64,000 nt of DNA from Anaerolineaceae bacterium (GTDB lineage: Bacteria; Chloroflexota; Anaerolineae; Anaerolineales; UBA11657): NCBI GenBank assembly GCA_003569365.1, contig BGOS01000016.1, positions 93,948-157,947 on the forward strand, in the 5' to 3' direction. The notes under the pieces are model-generated. The model worked only from the letters and a program-made list of their open reading frames with translations. It was not told the DNA's origin and made no database searches. Positions 9,468 through 18,936 of the stretch are shown here, one piece after another. The translations under genes were made by a program, and so were the position numbers. The number at the start of each line of letters is the position of its first letter. The first letter of the stretch is position 1.

Positions 9468-10751
9468 ATGAAAGTTCACGGACGAGCTGCAAATCTGTGC
9501 GGATCGGTTGCGCTGGCTGGCGACAAGTCCATGTCGCACCGGGCACTGCTGCACGCTGCCCTCAGCCCCGCGCGCAGCACGCTGCGCAATGTCTTGCGCG
9601 CCGGAGTTACCGCGGCGATGATTGGCTGCCTGCAGCGCCTTGGCGTTTCAATTGAGCAAGCGGGCGCCGAACTGCATGTGCAGGGCGGGGCGTGGCAGCC
9701 GGTACCAGACGCGCTGCATTGCGGCAACTCCGGCACAACGCTGCGCTTAATGCTGGGCGCGATTGCCAGCCAGCCGCTGCGCGCCACACTCAGTGGCACG
9801 CCCGGCTTGCAGCGCCGCCCGATGCAGCGCCTCGCCGATCCGCTGCGCCTGATGGGCGCGCAGATCGACAACGACTTTGCGCCGCTCACAGTTAGCGGCG
9901 GTGCGCTGCGCGGCATCGACTACGCCATTCCGGTTGCCTCTGCGCAGGTAAAAGCTGCGCTGCTGCTGGCTGCCTTGCATGCCAGCGGCCCCACCACACT
10001 GCGCGAGCCCGGCCCTTCGCGGGATCACTCTGAGCGCATGCTGCGTGCACTGGGTGTGGATGTGCGCTCGGAGGAAAATGTTGTTACGCTGTACCCGCTG
10101 TCGGCGGCGCTGCCTGCTTCACAAGTCACGCTGCCAGCCGACATGTCGGCAGCTGCCTTCATGCTCGCGGTGGCAGTGCTGGTGCCCGGCTCCAGCATTC
10201 AAATGCAGGGCGTCGGAATCAATCCCACCCGCACCGGCTTCCTTGAAACGCTGCAGGAAATGGGCGCAGACATCCGCATTACAAACCAGCGCGTGGAGGG
10301 TGGTGAGCCGGTGGCGGACTTGGAGGCACACCATAGCGCGCTGCGTGCGGTTGAGATTGGTGGTGTGCGTGTTGTGCGCATGATTGATGAGTTCCCGATT
10401 TTTGCCGTGCTGGCCACGCAGGCAGCCGGGCGCACGGTAGTGCGGGACGCAGCCGAGCTGCGCCTGAAAGAATCAGATCGCATTACAGTGCTGGCGGGTG
10501 AACTGCGCCAGCTGGGTGTAGCGCTGACCGAGCACGCGGACGGGTTTGAGTTGCATGGCCCGCAAGCCATCCAGCCGGCTGCGGTTGCCAGCCATGGGGA
10601 TCACCGGCTTGCAATGTCGCTGGCGATTGCAGGTTTGCTTGCGCCCGGCACAACCACGGTCCACGGCGCGGACGCAGTCGACGAATCGTTCCCCGGTTTT
10701 GGCGCTGTGCTGCAGCAATTGGGCGCGGCAGTTGAAGTTGATCCTGCCTGA
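9468..10751 (+). CDS. aroA: 3-phosphoshikimate 1-carboxyvinyltransferase (EPSP synthase)
   Basis: 427 aa; LAGDKSMSHRALLHAAL, LHCGNSGTTLRLMLG, LSGTPGLQRRPMQRL, AAELRLKESDRI, GDHRLAMSLAIA. Confidence 0.95.
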   Translation: MKVHGRAANLCGSVALAGDKSMSHRALLHAALSPARSTLRNVLRAGVTAAMIGCLQRLGVSIEQAGAELHVQGGAWQPVPDALHCGNSGTTLRLMLGAIASQPLRATLSGTPGLQRRPMQRLADPLRLMGAQIDNDFAPLTVSGGALRGIDYAIPVASAQVKAALLLAALHASGPTTLREPGPSRDHSERMLRALGVDVRSEENVVTLYPLSAALPASQVTLPADMSAAAFMLAVAVLVPGSSIQMQGVGINPTRTGFLETLQEMGADIRITNQRVEGGEPVADLEAHHSALRAVEIGGVRVVRMIDEFPIFAVLATQAAGRTVVRDAAELRLKESDRITVLAGELRQLGVALTEHADGFELHGPQAIQPAAVASHGDHRLAMSLAIAGLLAPGTTTVHGADAVDESFPGFGAVLQQLGAAVEVDPA

Positions 10752-10764
10752 TATCTTCCGGGCG

Positions 10765-11640
10765 ATGCCAGCCACTCCGCAAGCGCAAACCGGTTCAGTG
10801 CCAACGATAGTCATCCTTGGGCATCCGGTGCATCACAGCGTTTCGCCCGCAATGCAGGGCGCTGCATTTGCTGCGCTGGGTTTGCCGCACCGGGTGGTGG
10901 CGGTGGATGTGCCACCCGCAGAACTGCCTGCGGCAATTGCGCGCTTTCGCAGCGGCGAGTGGGCGGGCGGCAACGTGACCATTCCGCACAAGCGCGCCGT
11001 GCTGGCGCTGCTCGATGAGGTGACGGACACCGCAGCACTGCTGGGTGCGGCCAACACAATCATCAATCGCGACGGGCGGCTGGTGGGAGACAACACGGAT
11101 GCAGCCGGCTTCAGTGCAGATTTGGACACCCATGCGGTTGATGTGCGGGGCGCGCCCGTGCTTGTGTTTGGCACCGGCGGCTCTGCGCGCGCGGTGGCCT
11201 ATGCTTTGCTGCAGCGCGGGGCGGCCGAGGTGCGTTTGCTGGGCCGCAACATTCCGCAGGGCGCACAGCTTGCGCGCGAACTGCATGCCGTCACCGGCGG
11301 GCGGCTGATAAATTTTGCGTGGACACCAACCGATGTGGGCGATGCATCCCACGGCTGCGTGCTTGTGGTGAACTGCACCCCGCTGGGCATGACTCCGGAC
11401 ATCCACACCACGCCCTGGTTCCAGGTTGTGCCGTTCAACAGCAAGCCCTTCGTTTACGACCTTGTATATAATCCAGCGCAGACGCTCTTGCTGCGGCAGG
11501 CGCTCTCGCACGGCCTGCGCGGTGCCACCGGGTTGGGCATGTTGGTGCAGCAGGGCGCACTTGCGTTCCAGCGCTGGACCGGCCGCGCAGCGCCAGTGAA
11601 CATCATGCGTGCCGCAGCGGAAGCCAAACTTTATGCTTAG
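10765..11640 (+). CDS. aroE: shikimate dehydrogenase
   Basis: ILGHPVHHSVSPAMQ (canonical SxS), NVTIPHKRAVL, GDNTDAAGF, VFGTGGSARAV, GLGMLVQQGALAFQRWTG. Confidence 0.93.
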   Translation: MPATPQAQTGSVPTIVILGHPVHHSVSPAMQGAAFAALGLPHRVVAVDVPPAELPAAIARFRSGEWAGGNVTIPHKRAVLALLDEVTDTAALLGAANTIINRDGRLVGDNTDAAGFSADLDTHAVDVRGAPVLVFGTGGSARAVAYALLQRGAAEVRLLGRNIPQGAQLARELHAVTGGRLINFAWTPTDVGDASHGCVLVVNCTPLGMTPDIHTTPWFQVVPFNSKPFVYDLVYNPAQTLLLRQALSHGLRGATGLGMLVQQGALAFQRWTGRAAPVNIMRAAAEAKLYA

Positions 11641-12805
11641 ATTTATCACCGCCGGAGAATCGCACGGGCCGAGCGTGCAGGTCATCATCGAAGGCCTGCC
11701 CGCGGGCTTGCCGCTCTCGGCTGCAGACATCAACCCGGACCTCGCGCGCCGCCAGTTGGGCTACGGCACTGGTGCGCGCATGAAGATTGAGCACGATGTT
11801 GTGCAAATTCTGGCGGGCGTGATGAACGGCAGCACAACTGGCGCACCGATTGCGCTCACGGTTGAAAATGTGGATCACGCCAAGTGGAAAGGCGTCGCCA
11901 TCCCGGCGTTGACCACGCCGCGCCCCGGCCACGCCGACCTCGCCGCCGCCATCAAGTACGGCTACGACGATATGCGCTACAGCTTGGAGCGTGCCTCGGC
12001 GCGTGAGACAGCAGCGCGCGTGGCAGCCGCTGCTGTCTGCCGCAAATTCTTGCTGCAATTTGGGATTGAGATTGGCAGCTACGTAGTGGAGATTGGTGCG
12101 GTGGCGGCAGCAGTTGCGCACATGCCGGTGGCAGAACGCTGCCGGCTGGCAGAGACCTCCGATGTGCGCTGCCCGGATGCGGCGGCATCCGAGCGAATGC
12201 GTGTGCACATCCGCGAAGTAATGCTGGCCAAGGACACGCTGGGTGGAATCTTTGAAGTGGCGGCCATGGGTGTGCCGCCCGGCCTCGGCTCGCACGTGCA
12301 ATGGGATCGCAAGCTGGATGGCCGGCTGGCGCAAGCCATGCTCAGCATCCATGCCATCAAGGGCGTGGAGGTTGGCCCCGCATTTGAAAACGCGCGCCTG
12401 CCCGGCACGCAGGTGCATGATGAGTTGTTTCGTGATGGCGAGCGCATCGTGCGGCGCACCAACCGCGCGGGTGGCACTGAGGGCGGCATCACCACCGGCG
12501 AGGCCTTGCTGGTGCGCGCTGCTATGAAGCCCATCAGCACTACGCTTAACCCGCTTATGACGGTGGATCTGGCGACGGGCATCAGCGGCCCAACAACGTA
12601 TGAACGCAGTGACTTTTGCGCGGTGCCGCGCGCGGCTGTGATTGGCGAAGCGATGGTGGCGCTGGTGGTGGCCGAAGCGCTGCTGGAAAAGTTGGGCGGC
12701 GACTCGCTGGCAGAAATGCGCCCGCGTTTTGCGGCCCTGCGCGCCGCAGCGCTGCCGGATCTGGCGATGGCAAACTCGCCCATTACCTTCTGGCCGGCTG
12801 ATTGA
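11633..12805 (+). CDS. aroC: chorismate synthase
   Basis: MLRFITAGESHGPSVQVIIEGLPAG; GAPIALTVENVDHAKW; RPGHADLAAAIKYGYDDMRYSLERASARETAARVA; GGTEGGITTGE. Confidence 0.95.
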   Translation: MLRFITAGESHGPSVQVIIEGLPAGLPLSAADINPDLARRQLGYGTGARMKIEHDVVQILAGVMNGSTTGAPIALTVENVDHAKWKGVAIPALTTPRPGHADLAAAIKYGYDDMRYSLERASARETAARVAAAAVCRKFLLQFGIEIGSYVVEIGAVAAAVAHMPVAERCRLAETSDVRCPDAAASERMRVHIREVMLAKDTLGGIFEVAAMGVPPGLGSHVQWDRKLDGRLAQAMLSIHAIKGVEVGPAFENARLPGTQVHDELFRDGERIVRRTNRAGGTEGGITTGEALLVRAAMKPISTTLNPLMTVDLATGISGPTTYERSDFCAVPRAAVIGEAMVALVVAEALLEKLGGDSLAEMRPRFAALRAAALPDLAMANSPITFWPAD

Positions 12806-12831
12806 GGCACATGCTACAATGCGCAGCACTG

Positions 12832-12903
12832 TGGGCCATGGTGCAATTGGCAGCACAGCGGACTTTGGATCCGTCGATCCTGGTTCGAGTCCAGGTGGCC
12901 CAG
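12832..12903 (+). tRNA. tRNA-Gln (TTG anticodon)
   Basis: TGGGCCA/TGGCCCA acceptor stem, GTGC/GCAC D stem, anticodon loop CT-TTG-GA, T-arm CCTGGTTCGAGTCCAGG; CCA not encoded. Confidence 0.93.
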
Positions 12904-12914
12904 TAAAGATGATC

Positions 12915-12962
12915 AAGGGCGGAAAGCAGGCGGCAGTTGGCCCATTGCTTCCGCCCTTTTTC
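12915..12962 (+). terminator. intrinsic terminator downstream of tRNA-Gln
   Basis: AAGGGCGGAA(A)GCA ... TGCTTCCGCCCTT followed by a T run. Confidence 0.75.
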
Positions 12963-12985
12963 ATTAGCCCACTTTATAATCCAGC

Positions 12986-14368
12986 TTGCATAGCATGAAA
13001 ATAGCAGCAGTAATTCTTGCCGCCGGGCAGGGCACGCGCATGAAGTCCGCGTTGCCCAAAGTGCTGCAGCAGCTGGGTGGCCGCCCTCTGGTGCAATACG
13101 CTGCAGAGTTGGCGCAGGCGATTGGCGTGGCTGCGCCCACCTTTGTGGTTGGGCATGGCATGGATGCAGTGCAGGCGGCGGTGGGCAGTGCTGCGCAGTT
13201 TGTGGTGCAAGCCGAGCAGCTGGGCACCGGCCATGCCGCGCTGCAGGCGGCTGCGCTGCTGCGCGCCAGTGCGGAGCTTGTGCTGATCTGGTATGCAGAC
13301 ATGCCGCTGCTGCGCCCGGAGACACTGCACGCAGTGGTGGCAGCGCAGCAAGCCAACCGCGGGCCGCTCACCATTCTCACCGCCACCGCCGATGATGCGC
13401 GCGGCTTTGGCCGCGTACTGCGCGACCCAAAGCGCCGGGTGCGCGCGGTAGTGGAGGAAGCGCACGCAACACGCCGGCAGCTGGCCATGCGCGAGCTGAA
13501 CGCCGGTGTGTATTGCGCCCGCGCGGACTGGTTGTGGAAAGAGCTGGTGCGCCTGCCGGCATCGCCCAAAGGCGAGTACTACCTGACTGACCTTGTGGGT
13601 GTGGCCGTGGCGCAGCGGCGCAATGTGGCAAGTGTGCAGCTAAGTGCAACTGCCGAACTGATTGGCATTAATACCCGTGAGCATCTGGCTGAGGCGGAAA
13701 CTGCGCTGCGCCTGCGCATCAACCAGCACTGGATGGCGGCAGGCGTGCACCTCTTGGATCCGGCCAGCACATACATTGAGCCGGGCGTGCAGCTCGCTCC
13801 GGATTGCGTCATCCTGCCGAATACGCATCTGAGCGGCACAACCAGTGTGGGTGCGCACAGCACCATCGGCCCCAACAGCATTGTGCGTGACAGCGTCGTG
13901 GGTGCCAACTGCCGCATTGAATGCTCTGTGATTGAGTCCGCGGTGGTGGAAGAAGACGTGCGCATCGGGCCTTTTGCGCATCTGCGCCCGGGCGCACATC
14001 TGGCGCGCGGCGTGCACATGGGCAATTTTGGCGAGGTCAAGAACTCCTATCTTGGCCCGGAAGTAAAGATGGGCCACTTCAGCTACATTGGCGATGCGCA
14101 GATTGGTGCGCGCACCAACATTGGCGCCGGCACGATTACATGCAACTTTGGCATGGATCAGAAGAAGCACCGCACGGTGGTGGGTGACGATGCCTACATT
14201 GGCAGTGACACACTGCTCGTGGCGCCGGTAACGATTGGCGAACGCGGGCGCACGGGCGCGGGCTCTGTGGTGACGCACGATGTTCCGGCGGATGCGCTGG
14301 CTGTGGGCGTGCCGGCGCGGGTGATCAAGCGCACGCCGCCAGAAGCAAAGCCGGCGGGAGGCAGTTAA
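12986..14368 (+). CDS. glmU: bifunctional UDP-GlcNAc pyrophosphorylase / GlcN-1-P acetyltransferase
   Basis: 460 aa; AAVILAAGQGTRMKSALPKVLQ; C-terminal left-handed beta-helix repeats; NFGEVKNSYLG, GAGTITCNFGMDQKKHRTVVGDDAYIGSDTLLVAPVTIG. Confidence 0.94.
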   Translation: MHSMKIAAVILAAGQGTRMKSALPKVLQQLGGRPLVQYAAELAQAIGVAAPTFVVGHGMDAVQAAVGSAAQFVVQAEQLGTGHAALQAAALLRASAELVLIWYADMPLLRPETLHAVVAAQQANRGPLTILTATADDARGFGRVLRDPKRRVRAVVEEAHATRRQLAMRELNAGVYCARADWLWKELVRLPASPKGEYYLTDLVGVAVAQRRNVASVQLSATAELIGINTREHLAEAETALRLRINQHWMAAGVHLLDPASTYIEPGVQLAPDCVILPNTHLSGTTSVGAHSTIGPNSIVRDSVVGANCRIECSVIESAVVEEDVRIGPFAHLRPGAHLARGVHMGNFGEVKNSYLGPEVKMGHFSYIGDAQIGARTNIGAGTITCNFGMDQKKHRTVVGDDAYIGSDTLLVAPVTIGERGRTGAGSVVTHDVPADALAVGVPARVIKRTPPEAKPAGGS

Positions 14369-14416
14369 TATGAATGTCATTTTTGACGGTCGGGAACTTG
14401 CTTGCAGGGTGGCCGC

Positions 14417-14839
14417 ATGACCGCAGTTGCGGCTGCAGTGCCAACCGCCGACCAGCAGGCGGAGCTGGTGCAGCGCGCCGTGGCAGCAATGGACTGGGCG
14501 TATGCGCCGTACTCAAAATTCCCGGTGGGCGCTGCTTTGCTGGCCGCGTCCGGCCGCATCTATGACGGCGTGAATGTTGAGAACGCTGCCTATCCTGCTG
14601 GTGTATGCGCCGAGCGCACCGCGGTCTTCAAAGCTGTGTCGGAAGGCGAGCGTGAGTTTGTGGCCGTTGCCGTGGCTACGCGCGGCGCCGGAGCACCGTG
14701 CGGCGTTTGCCGGCAGGTGCTGGCAGAGTTTGGCTACAACATGGCCGTCATCCTTGCTGATAAGGATGGCAGCGTGCGCCTTGTGACCACGCTGGCAGCA
14801 CTGCTGCCCGAAGCGTTTCTCCCGCAGCATCTGGTCTAG
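14417..14839 (+). CDS. cdd: cytidine deaminase
   Basis: YAPYSKFPVGAALLA, NVENAAYPAGVCAERTAVFKAVSEGE, GAPCGVCRQVLAEF. Confidence 0.93.
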   Translation: MTAVAAAVPTADQQAELVQRAVAAMDWAYAPYSKFPVGAALLAASGRIYDGVNVENAAYPAGVCAERTAVFKAVSEGEREFVAVAVATRGAGAPCGVCRQVLAEFGYNMAVILADKDGSVRLVTTLAALLPEAFLPQHLV

Positions 14840-14992
14840 CGCAGGTACTGCGCACGCGCCCCGCTAGCTGCCCGGTTGTGTGCGCGGTGCTGGCTTCAAC
14901 GGGCGGGCAGCCTCGGCACAAAAACTGCTGCCGATGCACTTCAGCAGCGCAAGTAATCCCGTTCAAATTGTTCGCGTTGGTATAATCGCTGC

Positions 14993-15760
14993 ATGTTGCG
15001 CGCGCGCACAATTAAGACGGAAGCGATTGTGCTGCGCCAGCAGGAATTTGGCGAGGCAGACCGCCTGCTGACGCTCGTCACGCCCATGCTTGGGAAGCTG
15101 CGTGTGCTTGCCAAGGGCGTGCGCCGTGCCACCAGCCGCAAAGCCGGCCATGTGGAGTTGTTTGTGCGCTCAGAGATGCTGCTGTCCAAGGGGCGCGATA
15201 TGCATCTGGTAACGCAGGCGGACACCATTGCAGCGCATCGCCCGGTGCGCGAGAATTTGGAGCGCAGCAGTTACGCCACCTACTTTGCTGAATTGCTGGA
15301 TCGCTTTACGCCCGAGGAAGAAGCCGGCCCGGCACTGTACCAGTTATTTTCGTCCGCGCTTGGCTGGCTTTCTGAATCGGCGCAGCCCGAGCTCACTGCA
15401 CGCTTTTTTGAGACCCAGCTGCTGGGGCTGGCCGGTTACCAGCCGGAGCTGCGCCGCTGTGTTGTCCGCGGCTGCGCGATCACGGCGCGGGCGCAGTATT
15501 TTGATCCGCTGGCCGGCGGCGTGGCCTGCCCGCCGTGCGGCAGCGGGCGCGCCGGCGCGCTCGCCATAAGCCTTGGCGCACTCAAGGTGCTGCGCCTGAT
15601 GGAAAGTTGCCCGCACTCGCGGCTGATGGAGTTGCGCGTGAGCCCCGGCGTGGCGCGTGAGTTGGAGCTTTTGCTTTTGCGCTACATCACGGTCGCGTTG
15701 GAGCGCAGCTTAAAGTCGGTGGACTTTCTAAACCACGTGCGGCGCACTGCAAGTGCGTAA
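14993..15760 (+). CDS. recO: DNA repair protein RecO
   Basis: [40 protein letters not shown]; 255 aa; CxxxxC zinc motif region. Confidence 0.9.
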   Translation: MLRARTIKTEAIVLRQQEFGEADRLLTLVTPMLGKLRVLAKGVRRATSRKAGHVELFVRSEMLLSKGRDMHLVTQADTIAAHRPVRENLERSSYATYFAELLDRFTPEEEAGPALYQLFSSALGWLSESAQPELTARFFETQLLGLAGYQPELRRCVVRGCAITARAQYFDPLAGGVACPPCGSGRAGALAISLGALKVLRLMESCPHSRLMELRVSPGVARELELLLLRYITVALERSLKSVDFLNHVRRTASA

Positions 15761-15846
15761 GCAGCGGGCAGCCGGCTGCCCAGGGGCAGCAGTTTGCAAC
15801 GCGCCCGAACCGTTGCTGTGTGCAACGATTAGTTCCGAGCTTAAAC

Positions 15847-17622
15847 ATGCCGGCTAGCCTGACTTTTCAAGAAGTGGTGATGGCGCTCGACAGCTTCTGG
15901 GCGCAGCACGGCTGCCTCATTTGGCAGCCCTACAACCATCAGGTGGGTGCCGGCACAATGAACCCCGCGACGGCGCTGCGCGTGCTCGGCCCCGAGCCGT
16001 GGAACGTTGCGTATGTGGAGCCGTCCATCCGGCCCGATGACGGGCGCTATGGCGAGAATCCCAACCGCCTGCAGCAGCACTTTCAATATCAAGTGATCCT
16101 CAAGCCGGACCCCGGCAATCCGCAAGAACTGTATTTGGAATCGCTGAAGGCGCTGGGCCTTAATCTGGCCGCGCATGATGTGCGTTTTGTGGAGGACAAC
16201 TGGGAGTCGCCCGCGCTGGGCGCCTGGGGCCTGGGCTGGGAGGTGTGGCTTGACGGGCAGGAGATCACGCAGTTCACATACTTTCAGCAGGCGGGCGGGC
16301 TGGTGCTCGATCCGGTTTCGGTGGAGATCACTTACGGCTTGGAGCGCATTCTGATTGCGCTGCAGCGCGTGCGTGGTTTTCGCGATATTCGCTGGAGTGC
16401 CGCACTCACATACGCGGATGTAAACCTGCAGTCTGAGCAGGAGTACAGCAAGTACTACTTTGAAGTGGCGGATGTTGAACGCTTGCGTACGCAGTTTGAT
16501 TCTTATGAAAGCGAGGCGCGGGCGGTGCTGGCTGCCGGGCTTGTGCTGCCGGCTTATGACAATGTGCTGCGCTGTTCGCATGCGTTCAATGTGCTGGATA
16601 CGCGCGGGGCAGTGGGCGTCACCGAGCGCGCGCAGTTTTTTAAGCGCATGCGCAACCTGACGCGGCAGGTGGCCGAAGCTTGGCGCGCGCAGCGCGCGGA
16701 GCTGGGCCATCCATTGCTGGCGGATGCTGCCGAACCGGCAGCCGGGCCGGCAGTGCAGCTGCCGCTTGCAAAAGCGCCGGCCACCTTTTTGCTTGAGATT
16801 GGCACGGAGGAGTTGCCCGCTGCGGATGTGGACGGCGCCATTGCGCAGCTGCAATTGCTGCTGCCGCAAATGCTGCTGGCTGAACGGCTGGCGCATGGCG
16901 AGATTGTTGTGAATGGCACGCCGCGCCGCTTGGCGGTGAGCATTGCCGGGTTGCCGGCGCTGCAGCCGGATGCGGAGACGGTGGCGCGCGGGCCGGCGGT
17001 GAGCAATGCATTTGATGCTGCGGGGCAGCCCACCAAGGCTGCGCAGGGTTTTGCGCGCGGCAAGGGCGTGGATGTTAGTGCGCTGCAGCGGCGCAGCATG
17101 GACGGCGGCGAATACGTGGTGGCTTTGGTGCGCGCCACTGGGCAGCCGCTGGCCGCGGTGCTGGCGGAACTGGCGCCGCGCATCATTGCAGCGCTTGAAT
17201 TTAAGAAGAGCATGCGCTGGCGGCCGGGCCGCGATGCGCCGGGGTTCTCGCGGCCGGTGCGCTGGATCACGGCGATGATTGATGCGCAGGCGCTGCCCTT
17301 TGCGTGGGGCGGGTTGCAAGCCGGCAGTGCTTCGCGCGCGCTGCGCTCGGATGCGGCGCCGGGCGGTACTGTGATTGAGATTGGCGCGGCCGGTAGTTAC
17401 AGCCAGAGTTTGCTGGCGCACGGAATTGTGCTCGAGCATGAAACGCGCGCCCGCATAATCATGGAGCAGGCGCAGCAGTTGGCGGCGCAGGTGGATGGCA
17501 CGATTGCGGCGGATGCTGCGCTGCTGGCCGAGGTTGCCAATCTGGTGGAGTGCCCAACCGCATTTTTGGGGCGTTTGAAGAAGCGTTTCTGGATCTGCCG
17601 CAAGAGGTGCTGGTGTCGGTGA
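15847..17622 (+). CDS. glyQS: fused glycyl-tRNA synthetase alpha/beta, 5' part (frame changes after about 17571)
   Basis: Gly[39 protein letters not shown]...; GlyS N-terminus: [15 protein letters not shown]; ends [18 protein letters not shown] out of frame. Confidence 0.9.
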   Translation: MPASLTFQEVVMALDSFWAQHGCLIWQPYNHQVGAGTMNPATALRVLGPEPWNVAYVEPSIRPDDGRYGENPNRLQQHFQYQVILKPDPGNPQELYLESLKALGLNLAAHDVRFVEDNWESPALGAWGLGWEVWLDGQEITQFTYFQQAGGLVLDPVSVEITYGLERILIALQRVRGFRDIRWSAALTYADVNLQSEQEYSKYYFEVADVERLRTQFDSYESEARAVLAAGLVLPAYDNVLRCSHAFNVLDTRGAVGVTERAQFFKRMRNLTRQVAEAWRAQRAELGHPLLADAAEPAAGPAVQLPLAKAPATFLLEIGTEELPAADVDGAIAQLQLLLPQMLLAERLAHGEIVVNGTPRRLAVSIAGLPALQPDAETVARGPAVSNAFDAAGQPTKAAQGFARGKGVDVSALQRRSMDGGEYVVALVRATGQPLAAVLAELAPRIIAALEFKKSMRWRPGRDAPGFSRPVRWITAMIDAQALPFAWGGLQAGSASRALRSDAAPGGTVIEIGAAGSYSQSLLAHGIVLEHETRARIIMEQAQQLAAQVDGTIAADAALLAEVANLVECPTAFLGRLKKRFWICRKRCWCR

Positions 17623-18845
17623 TGAAGCAGCATCAGCGCTACTTTCCCGTTTGGCGGGCAGGCCGGTTGCTGCCGTTTTTTGTGGGCGTGCGCAATGGCG
17701 CTGCTGTAAATCTGGCGCAGGTGGTGGAGGGCAACGAGCATGTCATTCGGGCGCGCTTTGCCGACGCCAGTTATTTTGTTCGCGACGACCTGCGCCATGA
17801 CCTTGCAAGTTTTCGCAGCCGGCTTGCGCGCCTCACGTTTCATGAGCAGCTGGGTTCAATGCTGGACAAGAGCACGCGCGTGGAACAAATTGTTGAGCGC
17901 CTGGCGCCGGCGCTGCAGCTTGCCACTGGCGAGCTGCCGGTTGCAATGCGGGCTGCCCATCTCTGCAAGGCGGACCTGGCCAGCCGCATGGTGGTGGAGA
18001 TGACGGCGCTGCAAGGTGTGATGGGGCGCGAGTATGCCTTGCGTGCGGGCGAGCCGGTTGCGGTGGCGCAAGCGATTGAGCAGCACTACTGGCCGCAAGC
18101 TGCCGGCGACCGGCTGCCCGAATCCGCTGCGGCAGCGGCCGTGGCGCTTGCGGACCGGCTGGATACGCTGTGTGGACTCTTTGCGCTGGGTTTGGTGCCC
18201 ACTGGTTCGGCAGACCCGTTTGGCTTGCGGCGCGCAGCGCTTGGTGTGGTGCAAATTTTGCTGGGGCGTGCGCAGGCGCTGGATCTGCGCAGTGCGCTGG
18301 CAGTTTGTGCCGCGTGCCAGCCGCTGGCTGTGGGCGCTGCAGCGCAACAGGATGCGCTGGCTTTCATTGCCGGCCGGTTGCGCGGTGTGCTGCTGGAAGC
18401 CGGTCACCGGCATGATGTGGTGGAGGCCGTGCTGGCAGCGCAAGGGCATGATCCGCATGCTGCGCAGCAGGCGGCCGGGCAGCTTTCCGCATGGCTGGCG
18501 CGCACGGAGTGGGCAGCGCTGCTGGAAGCGTTTGCGCGATGCGCGCGCATGACGCGAGAACTGGCCGGTACAATGCCAGTACTGCCCGCTGCCCTGCAGC
18601 ATCCAGCCGAGCAGGATTTGTGGCGCGGCTTGCAGGCTGCTGAAGCCGCGTGTGCGCAGCACCGCACGGTGGACGGGCTGCTGCGCGCATTTCAGCCGCT
18701 GGCTCCGTTGGTTGTAAAATTTTTTGAGGATGTGCTTGTGATGGACGAAGACGCGGCGGTGCGCAGCAACCGGCTGGGGATGCTGCAACGGGTGGCAGCA
18801 CTGGGCGCAGGCATTGCAGATCTTTCAAAGCTGGAGGGCTTTTAG
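17550..18845 (+). CDS. glyQS: glycyl-tRNA synthetase beta region, 3' part in -1 frame
   Basis: [44 protein letters not shown]..., continues the GlyS reading at the exact point where the upstream ORF loses it. Confidence 0.9.
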   Translation: MPNRIFGAFEEAFLDLPQEVLVSVMKQHQRYFPVWRAGRLLPFFVGVRNGAAVNLAQVVEGNEHVIRARFADASYFVRDDLRHDLASFRSRLARLTFHEQLGSMLDKSTRVEQIVERLAPALQLATGELPVAMRAAHLCKADLASRMVVEMTALQGVMGREYALRAGEPVAVAQAIEQHYWPQAAGDRLPESAAAAAVALADRLDTLCGLFALGLVPTGSADPFGLRRAALGVVQILLGRAQALDLRSALAVCAACQPLAVGAAAQQDALAFIAGRLRGVLLEAGHRHDVVEAVLAAQGHDPHAAQQAAGQLSAWLARTEWAALLEAFARCARMTRELAGTMPVLPAALQHPAEQDLWRGLQAAEAACAQHRTVDGLLRAFQPLAPLVVKFFEDVLVMDEDAAVRSNRLGMLQRVAALGAGIADLSKLEGF

Positions 18846-18936
18846 TGGCGGGCAGCGGCACTCCAAGGCTATCTGCAGGATTGGTTGTGCGCATGATTGT
18901 TGAATTCGCGTTCGGCATCAGCGCTGCGCCAAACTA

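Noticed and set aside
11603-12964. 453-aa minus-strand ORF spanning aroC and the tRNA
   Set aside because: Antisense to aroC and overlaps tRNA-Gln; not protein-like.
15841-17439. 532-aa minus-strand ORF
   Set aside because: Antisense shadow of glyQS with no recognisable domain.
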